From Anaerostipes caccae L1-92 (GTDB taxonomy: Bacteria; Bacillota; Clostridia; Lachnospirales; Lachnospiraceae), in assembly GCF_014467075.1 (NCBI RefSeq), contig NZ_AP023027.1, forward strand, positions 1,139,001 to 1,203,000: a stretch of 64,000 bases of DNA, given 5' to 3'. The position numbers and the translations under genes were made by a program. The stretch's first letter is position 1; each line of letters opens with the position of its first letter. Below the pieces are notes generated by a model. The model worked only from the letters and a program-made list of their open reading frames with translations. It was not told where the DNA came from and did not search any database. Below are positions 1-8,714 of this stretch, piece by piece.

Positions 1-929
1 GCAACATCCGTATGTCTTTATCCATCACAGCAAGTATGGTTGTCACAGCGCTGACCCTCCCGATCATTAACTGGGTAGCAGTGAAAATTGATAATACGCA
101 GCTTGCCTGGATTATTGTTACAGCAGTGTTTTCTGTCATCTCTGTCCTTATCCTGTTAAACACATTCCGCTGCTGTAAAGAGCGTGTAAAAGTCTCTGAA
201 AAATCCGAGGAAAAACTCCCGGTGTTCACAGCTTTAAAGCTGATGGCTAAGAACCGATACTTTTTAATTTCCCTGGGACTGATGCTGTTTTATACAATTT
301 ATCAGATCATCCTTGGAATTGACCTTACCTATTACTGCCAGTATGTGTTGAATGATGTCAATCTGGTCATGCCGTTATCCATGGCTGAGAAGGTACCTAT
401 GATTTTTGTAATCCTCCTTCTTCCAAAACTGATACCAAAGTATGGGAAAAGAAATATGATCGCAGCAGGATGTTTCCTCGGAATTGCGGGACAGATCATC
501 TTTTTGTTTAATATTACGAGTGTACCTCTGGCGATTTTTTCTTCCATCATTCGTGGTATCGGGATGTCACCATTTTACGGAGTTCAGTATTCACTGCCAA
601 GTGATGCGATCGAATATGGACAGTGGAAGACCGGAAAACGGATCGAGGGTCTTATGTTCTCTTCCATGAGTTTTGGACAGAAATTTGGAGCAGGGATTAC
701 CAATGCCGCACTTGGAGCCGCACTTTCCTATGTAGGATACAACGGAATGGCCCAGACAGCGGCTGAGCAGGCGCCGGCAGCCATCGCAGTCATAAAGGCA
801 ACATATCTGTATGTGCCGATTGTGGTGTGGATCGTAATGCTGCTGATTGCCCTGTGCTATAAACTGGATAAGACATACAAAGAAATGATAGCGGAGCTGA
901 CTGTCAGAGAATTGTCAGGAAAACTTTGA
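1..929 (+). CDS. GPH-family sugar/cyclitol:cation symporter, 5' end outside window
   Basis: C-terminal two thirds of a glycoside-pentoside-hexuronide (MelB-like) symporter. The frame is open from base 3, and the first Met at 12 is internal: residues around it align with the middle of the complete homologue at 35276-36670 (RM.S....T.LP; CKERV against TKERV; then the LTYYCQYVL/LAYYCKYIL and EYGQWKTG/EYGQWKTH stretches). At least six hydrophobic segments are visible and the protein ends in a basic and acidic cytoplasmic tail. It is followed 28 bp later by iolE, so the likely cargo is myo-inositol or a related cyclitol; that assignment is inference from context. The start and the N-terminal helices cannot be judged here. 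Confidence 0.88.
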   Translation, partial: NIRMSLSITASMVVTALTLPIINWVAVKIDNTQLAWIIVTAVFSVISVLILLNTFRCCKERVKVSEKSEEKLPVFTALKLMAKNRYFLISLGLMLFYTIYQIILGIDLTYYCQYVLNDVNLVMPLSMAEKVPMIFVILLLPKLIPKYGKRNMIAAGCFLGIAGQIIFLFNITSVPLAIFSSIIRGIGMSPFYGVQYSLPSDAIEYGQWKTGKRIEGLMFSSMSFGQKFGAGITNAALGAALSYVGYNGMAQTAAEQAPAAIAVIKATYLYVPIVVWIVMLLIALCYKLDKTYKEMIAELTVRELSGKL

Positions 930-957
930 GTAATTATAGAAAGAGGTAATGATCGAT

Positions 958-1851
958 ATGTTGGATAAAAAGAAAGTAAAATTGGGGATTGCGCCGATCG
1001 GGTGGACCAATGACGATATGCCGGATCTGGGCAAAGAAAATACCTTTGAACAGTGTGTCAGTGAAATGGCTTTGGCGGGATTTACAGGATCTGAGATCGG
1101 CGGGAAATATCCGAAAGATGTGAAAACATTGAAAAAAGCCCTGGAATTAAGAGGAATTGAAATCTGCAACTGCTGGTTTTCAAGTTTCCTGATCTCAAAG
1201 CCATATGAAGAGACAGAAAAAGAGTTTATTGAACAGACCGATTTCCTGAAAGCTATGGGGGCGAAAGTCATCGGCGTGTCCGAGCAGAGTTACAGTACGC
1301 AGGGAAAGGATCAGCCGGTCTTTGAAGGGAAATATGTGATGAACGATGAGGAGTGGAAGCTTCTCACAGAAGGACTGAATAAACTCGGGAAAATTGCAAA
1401 AGACAAGGGAATGACTCTGACTTTCCACCATCATATGGGAACTGTCGTACAGACGGAAGAAGAGATCGACCGTTTTATGGCAGAAGTTGATCCGGAGCTT
1501 GTTTACCTGCTGTTTGACAGCGGACACTGTTCTTTTGCAGGAATCGACCCGGTGAAAGTTCTTAAAAAGTACATTGACAGAACCAGACATATCCATTTAA
1601 AGGATCTCCGCACCGATGTGGTAAACCAGTCTAAAAAAGAAGGCTGGAGCTTTTTAAAAGGAGTCAGAAAAGGAACATTCACAGTTCCCGGAGACGGGGA
1701 TGTGGACTTCGAACCGATCTTTGACATCATCGAAAAGAGCGGATATGAAGGATACGTTGTAGTAGAGGCAGAGCAGGACCCTGCCGCTGCCAATCCTTTA
1801 GAATATGCATTGAAGGCACGAAAATATATTGCAGAAAAAACAGGTTTATAG
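958..1851 (+). CDS. iolE: myo-inosose-2 dehydratase (IolE)
   Basis: TIM-barrel sugar-phosphate isomerase/epimerase-fold enzyme that dehydrates scyllo-inosose to 3D-(3,5/4)-trihydroxycyclohexane-1,2-dione, the second step of myo-inositol catabolism. The N-terminal block [15 protein letters not shown] and the following [16 protein letters not shown] are hallmark IolE sequence. Metal-ligand type motifs [22 protein letters not shown] and the late VEAEQD are all present. Length (297 aa) matches the family. An ATG at 949 is also in frame, but it lies only a few bases behind GAGGT (943-947), whereas the ATG at 958 has about 10 bp of spacing, so 958 is preferred. It sits directly behind a GPH symporter and before an iolH-like gene in one transcription unit. 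Confidence 0.93.
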   Translation: MLDKKKVKLGIAPIGWTNDDMPDLGKENTFEQCVSEMALAGFTGSEIGGKYPKDVKTLKKALELRGIEICNCWFSSFLISKPYEETEKEFIEQTDFLKAMGAKVIGVSEQSYSTQGKDQPVFEGKYVMNDEEWKLLTEGLNKLGKIAKDKGMTLTFHHHMGTVVQTEEEIDRFMAEVDPELVYLLFDSGHCSFAGIDPVKVLKKYIDRTRHIHLKDLRTDVVNQSKKEGWSFLKGVRKGTFTVPGDGDVDFEPIFDIIEKSGYEGYVVVEAEQDPAAANPLEYALKARKYIAEKTGL

Positions 1852-1875
1852 GTTGTTTGAAAGGAGAATTGCTCT

Positions 1876-2790
1876 ATGAAAATAGCATTTGACGTGGATG
1901 TGCTGGCAAAGCAGATGGACATTAACCGGATGGTCCACCAGGTGGCGGACTGGGGTTATAAATACATCGAACAGTCTCCGCATCCGAGGATCAATCCATT
2001 TTATAAACATCCTCTGTTTTCCAAAGAATGTGAGACGGAATACAGAAAAGCACTCCGGGAAACCGGAGTGGAGATCTCCTCTTTTATCGTGGTATACCGC
2101 TGGTCCGGACCGACAGAAGAACAGCGGAAGATGGCAGTAGCCAACTGGAAACGGATGATTGAGATCGCCGTGGACATGGGCGTGCCTGTGATCAACACAG
2201 AACTCTCCGGTGATCCCAATCAGCAGGAAATCTGCAACGGCATGTGGTTTCGGTCAATGGAGGAACTGCTCCCGATCATCGAACGGGAAGGACTCCGCGT
2301 AGAGATTCAGTCTCATCCGTATGATTTCTGTGAGCTGAACGATGAGACCTGTGATCTGGTGAAATCCTTCCGGTCTCCGAACCTTGGATATGTATACTCT
2401 TCTCCCCACGGATTTTTCTATGACGAGGGGAAAGGTGATGTGAGATCTATGTTAAAATATGCGGGAGAAGAACTGACCCATGTGCTGTTTGCGGATACGT
2501 TCAACCAGACTCTGGACTGCCGCTATATCGCCAACCCGCCATGGTTAAACGGCCGCGGAAAGGCCGATGTGACGATTCACCAGCATTTGGCTATGGGCGA
2601 GGGAGACGTGGATTTTGTAGGGATTTTTGAGACTCTGAGAGAGATGGATTTTGCCAATAAACAGCTGAAAGAACATGCACCGAAAGCGGGAGGAGACAAC
2701 ATCGCATGTGTATCTATGTTCGGTTTTCCGGAAAAGATGGAGAAACAGGCGCCGGAAGCAAGAGAGCGCATTGAGCGGGAGCTTCTTTAA
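1876..2790 (+). CDS. IolH-like TIM-barrel protein
   Basis: 304-aa sugar phosphate isomerase/epimerase (AP endonuclease 2-like) protein that starts MKIAFDVD with a following GYKYIEQSP segment, as in the IolH proteins of Bacillus inositol operons. The conserved NTELSGDPNQ, QSHPYDF and GEGDVDF motifs supply the usual Glu/His/Asp metal ligands. It lies 24 bp behind iolE with an AAGGAGAATT ribosome site, so it is part of the inositol operon. A paralogue is encoded at 30809-31696 and shares NTELGGDVNQ, QAHPNDF and GEGDIDF. The biochemical role of IolH is not firmly established; an isomerase or epimerase acting on a cyclitol or keto-sugar intermediate is the reasonable guess. Confidence 0.8.
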   Translation: MKIAFDVDVLAKQMDINRMVHQVADWGYKYIEQSPHPRINPFYKHPLFSKECETEYRKALRETGVEISSFIVVYRWSGPTEEQRKMAVANWKRMIEIAVDMGVPVINTELSGDPNQQEICNGMWFRSMEELLPIIEREGLRVEIQSHPYDFCELNDETCDLVKSFRSPNLGYVYSSPHGFFYDEGKGDVRSMLKYAGEELTHVLFADTFNQTLDCRYIANPPWLNGRGKADVTIHQHLAMGEGDVDFVGIFETLREMDFANKQLKEHAPKAGGDNIACVSMFGFPEKMEKQAPEARERIERELL

Positions 2791-2804
2791 AGAAAGGGTG
2801 ATAA

Positions 2805-3161
2805 ATGATGATCTACCATACAACAGTGAAAGCGGTAGGAAGTGATGTGGAGGCGTTTGCTAAAAAAGGTTTTTTTATTACATTTGGTGAGCCTGCGCTT
2901 GTAAGCCTGAAAGACTTCTGCTATTTTGTCGAAGTGAATCCTGTCATGGGAGAAATAAAACCGGGCAGCAGACTGGTCATCGACGAAAAAGAGTATAAGA
3001 TTACAGAGGTGGGCAGCATTGCGGCTGAAAACCTTGGAAAACTGGGGCACTTGACAGTTTTCTTTCATGGGGACAGGGAATGTCTTCCGGGAAGCATCTG
3101 TGTGGAACAGGATCAAATGCCAGAGCTGAAAGCGGGAAGCCGGATTTCAATTATAGAATAA
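2805..3161 (+). CDS. Orphan PTS glucitol/sorbitol IIA-like protein
   Basis: 118-aa protein resembling the glucitol/sorbitol-specific IIA domain (SrlB/GutA): an ITF.E element near residue 25, then a DFCYF segment, and VGSIAAENLGKLGH with the downstream LPGSICVE. In E. coli SrlB, as I remember it, the phospho-accepting His lies in the short CFIHCHG segment; the matching segment here is CYFVEVNPVMG, with no histidine. No IIB, IIC or dehydrogenase of a sorbitol system is nearby. It follows iolH-like by 14 bp and ends the operon at a strong terminator. A role as an allosteric or regulatory domain, or as a binding protein, is more likely than phosphotransfer. An overlapping second ATG at 2808 is equally possible as start. 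Confidence 0.75.
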   Translation: MMIYHTTVKAVGSDVEAFAKKGFFITFGEPALVSLKDFCYFVEVNPVMGEIKPGSRLVIDEKEYKITEVGSIAAENLGKLGHLTVFFHGDRECLPGSICVEQDQMPELKAGSRISIIE

Positions 3162-3209
3162 AAAGAGAAAAAACTTTGCACGGTAAGTACCGGCAGGGTT
3201 TTTTCTTTG
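3161..3209 (+). terminator. Rho-independent terminator of the iolE operon
   Basis: A long interrupted hairpin: AAAGAGAAAAAAC on the left pairs with GTTTTTTCTTT on the right, and the inner CGGTA-AG-TACCG stem is flanked by TGC/GCA. It begins at the stop codon of the IIA-like gene and ends in a T-rich tract. Confidence 0.8.
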
Positions 3210-3301
3210 ACTGTTAAGAAAAAGTGCAGAATTGAACAGTATCTTTGGTGGTATTCGTTTTCTTATCGTCTTATACTAAATGAGAAGGAGGTATAAGAGT
3301 C

Positions 3302-3751
3302 ATGAATTTAGGAAACAGTCTATTCAATGCAAGAAAGAAAAGCGGCTTATCACAGGAAGATGTGGCGGGCAAATTAGGGGTGAGCAGGCAGACAATCTCA
3401 AAGTGGGAGACGGGGGAAACTCTTCCTGATATACGCCAGTCCAAAAATCTCGCAGTGCTGTATCATGTGTCGCTGGATGAATTGATCGAATTTGATATTG
3501 AATTAAAAGAAATCGAGCAGGCGATTGAAAATACAAACGAAGAGATTCAGCAGAAGGTTGACTGGACAAAAGTGTGGGCTAAGAAATACCCGATACTGAC
3601 TTCGTATCAGGAAGAAGTTGAAGTGGAAAAATATGCAGGTGAAATGAAACGAATGCTGGAAAGTTTGAAAAGAGACTATGGATATAACGACACAGATGCA
3701 GGCCTGGTATTGAAAGATATTTTAGCTCATGCCTGGAACAGCGAAATTTAA
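3302..3751 (+). CDS. XRE-family transcriptional regulator
   Basis: 149-aa protein with an N-terminal Cro/C1-type helix-turn-helix at residues 5-60 (SGLSQEDVAGKLGVSRQTIS, then KWETGETLPD). The C-terminal half is a charged helical region of unknown function (residues 75-149). The start is set by GAAGGAGG located 11 bp upstream. It is a single-gene unit between two terminators, so nothing in the context identifies its targets; such regulators often control their own gene. Confidence 0.88.
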   Translation: MNLGNSLFNARKKSGLSQEDVAGKLGVSRQTISKWETGETLPDIRQSKNLAVLYHVSLDELIEFDIELKEIEQAIENTNEEIQQKVDWTKVWAKKYPILTSYQEEVEVEKYAGEMKRMLESLKRDYGYNDTDAGLVLKDILAHAWNSEI

Positions 3752-3768
3752 GACGGGTATATATAGAG

Positions 3769-3817
3769 AAAAGACTGCTGTACCGATGATGATAAATCAA
3801 TGGTACAGCAGTCTTTT
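3769..3817. terminator. Bidirectional terminator between XRE gene and tRNA-Leu
   Basis: A perfect 16-bp inverted repeat (AAAAGACTGCTGTACC and its complement) with a 17-base loop. It has T-rich flanks in both directions, so it can end both the regulator on the plus strand and the tRNA on the minus strand. Confidence 0.85.
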
Positions 3818-3829
3818 GCATAAAAAGAA

Positions 3830-3914
3830 TGCAGTCGGAGGGACTTGAACCCTCACCCAGTTAGCCCGGACTAGATCCTTAGTCTAGCGCGTATGCCAAT
3901 TCCGCCACGACTGC
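3830..3914 (-). tRNA. tRNA-Leu (anticodon AAG)
   Basis: On the minus strand an 85-nt class II tRNA folds with a 7-bp acceptor stem GCAGTCG/CGACTGC, a T arm with GGTTCAAGTCC, an anticodon stem CTAGA/TCTAG and a long variable arm as in leucine tRNAs. The seven-base anticodon loop reads CTAAGGA, which puts AAG at positions 34-36 (codon CUU, or CUN after deamination of A34). CCA is not encoded. The call of leucine rests on the variable arm and anticodon together. Confidence 0.92.
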
Positions 3915-3989
3915 ACAACACAGTTATAATATCATGGATTTTATGGAAATGCAAATAAAAATTTGTATTTTTTTCTGAACATGAGACCT

Positions 3990-4018
3990 TTTACATTTCA
4001 GAGGGTTTCATTTATAAT
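3990..4018 (+). promoter_or_regulatory. Sigma-A promoter for the nfo-selD operon
   Basis: TTTACA (3990-3995), a 17-bp spacer and a perfect TATAAT (4013-4018), 42 bp before the nfo start. Confidence 0.7.
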
Positions 4019-4060
4019 AAGAGATGCTTTATAAATACAATAGAAAAGGAATGAAAATAG

Positions 4061-4963
4061 ATGTTAATAGGATCACATGTAGGAATGAAGGGAAAGGAGA
4101 TGTTTCTTGGATCAGTCAAAGAAGCATTGTCCTATGGAGCCAATACATTTATGGTGTACACAGGTGCGCCGCAAAATACAAGGAGAAAGGATATAAGCGA
4201 GCTTAGGATTGAGGAAGCAAAAGCTCTGATGGAGGAGTCAGGAATTGAATCATTTGTCGTCCATGCACCGTACATCATCAATCTCGGAAATACGGTGAAG
4301 CCGGAGACATTTGAACTGGCAGTGGAGTTTTTAGCACTTGAAATCGAGCGGACCAGTGCCATGGGAAGCAGAACCCTGGTACTTCATCCCGGAGCTCATG
4401 TGGGCGCCGGAGAGGATGCAGGAATTGAACGTATCGTTGAAGGGCTGAATGAAGTTCTCACAAAAGATACACCGGTTTTTGTGGCTCTGGAGACCATGGC
4501 CGGAAAGGGCAGTGAAGTCGGAAGGAATTTTGACGAACTAAAGCGTATCTACGACGGCGTTAAATATAATGATAAATTAAGAGTATGCTTCGATACCTGC
4601 CACACCAGCGACAGCGGGCTTGATATTGTCGGTGATTTTGAGGGAGTCATGGATTCCTTTGATAAGGCCGTAGGAAAAGAGCAGATTGCAGTGTTCCACA
4701 TTAATGACAGCAAAAATCCCCGGGGTGCGGCGAAAGACAGACATGAAAATATTGGCTTCGGAGAGATTGGTTTCGATGCACTGAATCACATCGTGCACCA
4801 TGAAGATTTCACACAGGTGCCGAAGATTTTGGAGACTCCGTATATTAAGGAGGAAGGGACCAAAAATTCTTATCCTCCGTATAAATATGAGATCGAGATG
4901 CTCAAAAACGGGTCATTTGATCCGAGTCTGAAAGAAAAGATTTTAGCGACAGGAGGTAAATAG
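4061..4963 (+). CDS. nfo: Endonuclease IV (AP endonuclease)
   Basis: Deoxyribonuclease IV, a tri-zinc TIM-barrel enzyme that cuts the backbone 5' of abasic sites in base excision repair. The zinc ligands of the family are recognisable: GSHVG near the N-terminus, VHAPYIINL (His68), VLHPGAHVG (His109), ALETM (Glu144), CFDTCHTS (Asp178, His181), FHINDSKNP (His213), DRHENIG and a final ETP. Length (300 aa) is standard. It is the first gene of an operon that continues to base 9884; the next start is only 3 bp after its stop. Confidence 0.95.
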   Translation: MLIGSHVGMKGKEMFLGSVKEALSYGANTFMVYTGAPQNTRRKDISELRIEEAKALMEESGIESFVVHAPYIINLGNTVKPETFELAVEFLALEIERTSAMGSRTLVLHPGAHVGAGEDAGIERIVEGLNEVLTKDTPVFVALETMAGKGSEVGRNFDELKRIYDGVKYNDKLRVCFDTCHTSDSGLDIVGDFEGVMDSFDKAVGKEQIAVFHINDSKNPRGAAKDRHENIGFGEIGFDALNHIVHHEDFTQVPKILETPYIKEEGTKNSYPPYKYEIEMLKNGSFDPSLKEKILATGGK

Positions 4964-4966
4964 GCA

Positions 4967-5647
4967 ATGAAAGTTACATTTATTGAACACAGCGGTTTTT
5001 GTGTGGAGTTAGAGAAGACGGTACTGATATTTGATTATTACAAAGGGGAATTCCCGGAGATGCCAAGAGAGAAAGAAATTTATGTTTTTTCTTCTCACAG
5101 TCATCCGGATCACTTCTGCCAAAAGATTTTTGAGCTGGAAAAAAAGTACCCGAACGTAAAGTATATCTTATCGGATGATATAGCAGTTCAGGTTTCCGAA
5201 AATATTACAAAGATCAGAGAACATGAAAATAAAATGATCGGCTCTGTCCGGGTGGAGACGCTGAAATCCAATGATGAAGGCGTTGCATTCCTGGTGACTG
5301 CCGAGGGAAGGACGATCTATCATGCAGGGGATTTAAACTGGTGGTACTGGAACGGAGAGCCGGAAGATGACAATGAATTTATGGTCAGGTTCTATAAAGA
5401 GGAAGTAGCCCGCCTGAAAGGAAGAGAGATCGATCTTGCATTTCTTCTCCTTGATCCGAGGCAGGAGGATAAATATTGTAAAGGAATCAATTATTTCATA
5501 GAAGAGATTCAGCCAAAAGCGGTTTTTCCGATGCACGCATTCGGAGAATATAAAATATCCAGACATTATCTGAACTGTGATGACGGACGGGCTTATCAGG
5601 GCATCGTCAGAGAGATCACAAAGGCCGGAGAAGAGTTTGTCCTATGA
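4967..5647 (+). CDS. Metallo-beta-lactamase-fold hydrolase
   Basis: 226-aa MBL-fold protein with the HxHxDH zinc motif SHSHPDH at residues 43-49, a later HAGDLNWW (fourth-ligand type His and Asp) and a C-terminal PMHAFGE that supplies the last His. The overall shape is that of UlaG-like or YycJ-like small hydrolases acting on a phosphorylated or nucleotide substrate, but the substrate cannot be read from sequence. It is tightly coupled to nfo upstream and overlaps the next start by 4 bp, so it is translated with them. Confidence 0.85.
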   Translation: MKVTFIEHSGFCVELEKTVLIFDYYKGEFPEMPREKEIYVFSSHSHPDHFCQKIFELEKKYPNVKYILSDDIAVQVSENITKIREHENKMIGSVRVETLKSNDEGVAFLVTAEGRTIYHAGDLNWWYWNGEPEDDNEFMVRFYKEEVARLKGREIDLAFLLLDPRQEDKYCKGINYFIEEIQPKAVFPMHAFGEYKISRHYLNCDDGRAYQGIVREITKAGEEFVL

Positions 5648-5880
5648 GGGAAAAGAAATTAATGCTGGTAGTTGCGTTTCCTAATACTACCAATGCCATG
5701 GCGATGGAGAAGTACTGCAGACAGCGGGGTGTGGGAGGAAGGCTGATCGCGGTTCCTCCTTCTATTACGGCGGGCTGCGGCATGGCATGGTGCGCAGAGC
5801 CGGAAGCGGAAGCTGCGGTGAAAGAAGTTCTGAGCGGGCAGTCCATCGGAACAGAAGGAATTTACCGGATTCTGTTATAA
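5644..5880 (+). CDS. DUF3343 putative Se/S carrier-like protein
   Basis: 78-aa protein of the DUF3343 type: a beta strand [18 protein letters not shown], the [10 protein letters not shown] turn and a second conserved Cys in MAWCAEPE. In other genomes this family sits beside selD and yedF and has been proposed to carry selenium or sulfur. Here it starts inside the stop of the hydrolase gene (ATGA overlap) and is 10 bp before selD, which fits that role. The two cysteines are the obvious candidates for the carrier function. Confidence 0.85.
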   Translation: MREKKLMLVVAFPNTTNAMAMEKYCRQRGVGGRLIAVPPSITAGCGMAWCAEPEAEAAVKEVLSGQSIGTEGIYRILL

Positions 5881-5890
5881 GGAGGGTTTT

Positions 5891-6916
5891 ATGAGTGAAG
5901 AAAAAATCGTGTTCTGCAAAAGCGGAGGATGTACGGCAAAGCTCGGGCCGGGGATGCTGGAGCACGTCTTAAGTAAAATCCCTAAGAAGAAAGATGAGAA
6001 TCTGCTGATCGGATTTGATCATGCGGATGATGCGGCGGTCTACAGACTCAGCGATGATCTGGCCGTGGTACAGACACTGGATTTTTTTCCGCCTATGGTG
6101 GAGGACCCTTATATATTCGGTCAGATCGCGGCCGCCAATGCACTGAGTGACATTTATGCGATGGGCGGTACGGTGAAGACTGCCCTGAATATCGTGTGCT
6201 TTCCGGAAAAGATGGATTTAAACATACTGGGAGAAATCCTGCTGGGCGGGAATTCTAAAGTGACTGAGGCAGGAGGAACGCTGGCCGGCGGACATTCTAT
6301 CGCGGATGTGGATGTGAAATACGGCCTGTCGGTCATGGGGACCATTCATCCGGAAAAGATTCTCGCAAATAATGGCGTCAGGGAAGGAGATGTCCTTCTG
6401 CTGACAAAACCTCTGGGGGCCGGAATCGTGCTGGCGGCAAACCAGATGAAGGAGGCTTCCGCTGCGGCCTATGAACAGGCGGTGAACTCTATGACTACAT
6501 TGAATAAATATGCGGCAGAAGTCCTTTCGGGATATGAGGTCCACGGCTGTACAGATGTTACGGGCTTCGGCTTTTTAAAACACCTGTCCGAAATGATCGG
6601 AGAGCAGTATTCGGCCCAAATCGACTCTTCCCAAATCCCATATATAGAGGATGCGGCGCGGTATGCAGATGAATTTTATCTGACCGCGGCGGGACAGAGA
6701 AACAGAAATTCGGTCGGAAGTGATGTAGAGTTTTCAGATGTTCCGTTCTGGATGGAGGAAATCCTGTTTGATCCCCAGACTTCGGGAGGGCTCCTGGCAG
6801 GTATTCGTCCGGAAGATGCACAGAGTGCGCTGGAAAAGTTAAAAAAGCTCGGCCTGCCGTGTGCTGCTGTGGGCAGGATTACAAAACGGAGAGAGAAGAA
6901 GATTCTTGTTTACTAA
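5891..6916 (+). CDS. selD: Selenide, water dikinase (SelD)
   Basis: Makes selenophosphate from selenide and ATP. The N-terminal catalytic loop is [12 protein letters not shown] with Cys14 and Lys17 in place of the usual GAGCGCK; the codon at position 14 is TGT, so this is the cysteine form and not a selenocysteine form. Then come [11 protein letters not shown], the TLDFFPP and [12 protein letters not shown] metal and nucleotide motifs, TLAGGHS and the late DPQTSGGLL, as in all SelD proteins. Length is typical (341 aa). It is the centre of the selenium cassette DUF3343-selD-yedF-csd; selA, selB and selC are not visible in this window. Confidence 0.95.
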   Translation: MSEEKIVFCKSGGCTAKLGPGMLEHVLSKIPKKKDENLLIGFDHADDAAVYRLSDDLAVVQTLDFFPPMVEDPYIFGQIAAANALSDIYAMGGTVKTALNIVCFPEKMDLNILGEILLGGNSKVTEAGGTLAGGHSIADVDVKYGLSVMGTIHPEKILANNGVREGDVLLLTKPLGAGIVLAANQMKEASAAAYEQAVNSMTTLNKYAAEVLSGYEVHGCTDVTGFGFLKHLSEMIGEQYSAQIDSSQIPYIEDAARYADEFYLTAAGQRNRNSVGSDVEFSDVPFWMEEILFDPQTSGGLLAGIRPEDAQSALEKLKKLGLPCAAVGRITKRREKKILVY

Positions 6917-6931
6917 GGGAAAGGAAGAACG

Positions 6932-7552
6932 ATGGAAAAAAGAATTAACGCGGTCGGAAAACAGTGCCCGATGCCGGTGATCCTGGCAAAGAAGGCTTTG
7001 GAAGAAACACCGGAGGGCGGAACAGTCACGGTGATCGTAGACAATGACATTGCAGTCCAGAACCTGTCAAAGCTAGCAGTGCAGAAGCAATATGGGTTTG
7101 TGTCCAGAGAGACAGAGGAAAACCTGTACGAAGTAAGAATGACAGCGGGCTCTGAAAAGACAGTGCAGCCGAAGGAACAGCAGGAGGAGAAACCGATGTC
7201 TGTTGAGGGAAAGGCAGGAGATACGGTTGTCGTGCTTTCTTCGGATAAGATGGGAGAGGGAGACCAGGTGCTCGGGAAGATGCTCATGAAAGGGTTTGTC
7301 TTTGCGCTGACCCAGCTGGACCAAAAACCGGACAGGATTCTTTTGTTTAATAATGGGGCGAAGCTTTCCTGTGAGGGGTCCGATGCGTTAAAAGATCTAA
7401 AAACTCTGGAGGAAGGCGGAACGGAGATTCTCACCTGCGGGACCTGTCTGAATCACTACGGCCTGGAAGAACAGCTCGCCGTGGGAGAGGTGACAAATAT
7501 GTATATGATTGCAGAGACGATGATGCAGGCATCGAATATCGTTAAGCCGTGA
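6932..7552 (+). CDS. yedF: YedF-type selenium metabolism protein (TusA-like plus DsrE-like)
   Basis: 206-aa two-domain protein. Residues 1-70 are a TusA/SirA-like fold with the sulfur carrier motif CPMP at 12-15; a charged linker (about 72-95) leads to a DsrE-like domain with CGTC (Cys169, Cys172). This is the architecture of the YedF proteins found next to selD in anaerobes, thought to handle sulfur or selenium between the desulfurase and SelD. It lies 15 bp behind selD and 19 bp before the cysteine desulfurase. Confidence 0.92.
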   Translation: MEKRINAVGKQCPMPVILAKKALEETPEGGTVTVIVDNDIAVQNLSKLAVQKQYGFVSRETEENLYEVRMTAGSEKTVQPKEQQEEKPMSVEGKAGDTVVVLSSDKMGEGDQVLGKMLMKGFVFALTQLDQKPDRILLFNNGAKLSCEGSDALKDLKTLEEGGTEILTCGTCLNHYGLEEQLAVGEVTNMYMIAETMMQASNIVKP

Positions 7553-7571
7553 TGACAGCCGGGAGGTATTT

Positions 7572-8705
7572 ATGATTTATTTTGACAGTGCGGCGACCAG
7601 CTATTACCGCCCGGAATCCGTGGCCCTTGCGGTGGCGGAGGCCATCCGGCATATGGGAAACAGTTCCAGAGGGATGCACGGTGCGTCTTTGGATGCTTCC
7701 AGAACAATATACGAAGTGAGGGAAAAGCTTGGAACTATGTTTGGATGCGGGCCTTCTCAGATCGCATTTACATCCAATGTGACGGAGAGCCTGAACACTG
7801 TCCTCGGCGGACTGCTCCGGCCCGGTGATCATGTGGTGACGACCGTGCTGGAACACAACAGCGTTCTGCGGCCCCTGTACCGTCTGGAACAGCAGGGAGT
7901 GGAACTCTCCGCTGCGGGATGTGATGCGCTGGGGAATGTGAGTGCCCAGGATATAGAGTCCTTGTTTCAGAATAACACTAGAGCCGTTGTCTGTACCCAT
8001 GCGTCGAATCTGACCGGAAATCTGACGGACATCCGGGAGATCGGGAGACTGGCCCATGAGAGAGGAATCCTGATGATCGTGGACGGGGCACAGACCGCGG
8101 GTGTTTTTCCTGTTGATCTTTTCAAAGATCATGTGGACGTCTTTTGTTTTACGGGGCATAAAAGTCTGCTTGGACCCCAGGGGACCGGAGGCATGGCGGT
8201 ACGGAAGGGACTTCTCATATCCCCTTTAAAAACCGGGGGCAGCGGAATCAAAACCTTTGACAGAGGACAGCCGGAGCAGATGCCGGAACGGCTGGAAGCC
8301 GGCACTTTAAACGGCCACGGCATTGCCGGGCTGGGAGCCGGCATCGATTATATCAGGTCACAGGGCATGGAAAAGCTCCGGCAGAAGGAACAGCATCTGG
8401 CCGGCATGTTTTATGAAGGGGTCCGTGAGATACCGGGAGTCACTCTGTACGGTGACTTTTCAAAAGAGGAGAGGGCACCGATTGTGAGTCTGAATATAAA
8501 AGAGATGGTTTCCGGAGAAGTAAGTTATCTGCTGACAGAGAAATACGGGATTTGTACAAGATCCGGAGGACATTGTGCGCCTTTGATGCACGAAGCGTTC
8601 GGGACAAAGGAACAGGGAATGGTCCGGTTCAGTTTTTCCAGCTTTAATACAGGAGAACAGACAGAACAGGCAGTGGAGGCAGTAAAAGAGATTGCAGAAA
8701 GTTGA
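7572..8705 (+). CDS. Cysteine desulfurase family PLP enzyme (NifS/Csd-like)
   Basis: 377-aa fold-type I PLP enzyme. It opens YFDSAATSY, has the EHNSVLRP histidine, DGAQ (Asp171, Gln174) and the Schiff-base lysine in FTGHKSLLGPQGTGG (Lys197). The active-site cysteine loop TRSGGHCAPL (Cys335) is short, as in the group that can act as selenocysteine lyase. Its place at the end of the selD-yedF block suggests that it frees selenium or sulfur for SelD and YedF. Which of cysteine or selenocysteine it prefers cannot be told from sequence. Confidence 0.92.
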   Translation: MIYFDSAATSYYRPESVALAVAEAIRHMGNSSRGMHGASLDASRTIYEVREKLGTMFGCGPSQIAFTSNVTESLNTVLGGLLRPGDHVVTTVLEHNSVLRPLYRLEQQGVELSAAGCDALGNVSAQDIESLFQNNTRAVVCTHASNLTGNLTDIREIGRLAHERGILMIVDGAQTAGVFPVDLFKDHVDVFCFTGHKSLLGPQGTGGMAVRKGLLISPLKTGGSGIKTFDRGQPEQMPERLEAGTLNGHGIAGLGAGIDYIRSQGMEKLRQKEQHLAGMFYEGVREIPGVTLYGDFSKEERAPIVSLNIKEMVSGEVSYLLTEKYGICTRSGGHCAPLMHEAFGTKEQGMVRFSFSSFNTGEQTEQAVEAVKEIAES

Positions 8706-8714
8706 GGGAAAGGT

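Noticed and set aside
4967-5647. Assignment as L-ascorbate-6-phosphate lactonase (UlaG)
   Set aside because: Only the general MBL zinc motif is shared; the gene is much shorter than UlaG and no ascorbate genes adjoin.
5891-6916. Selenocysteine codon in selD
   Set aside because: The catalytic position is encoded by TGT (Cys) and no in-frame TGA is present.
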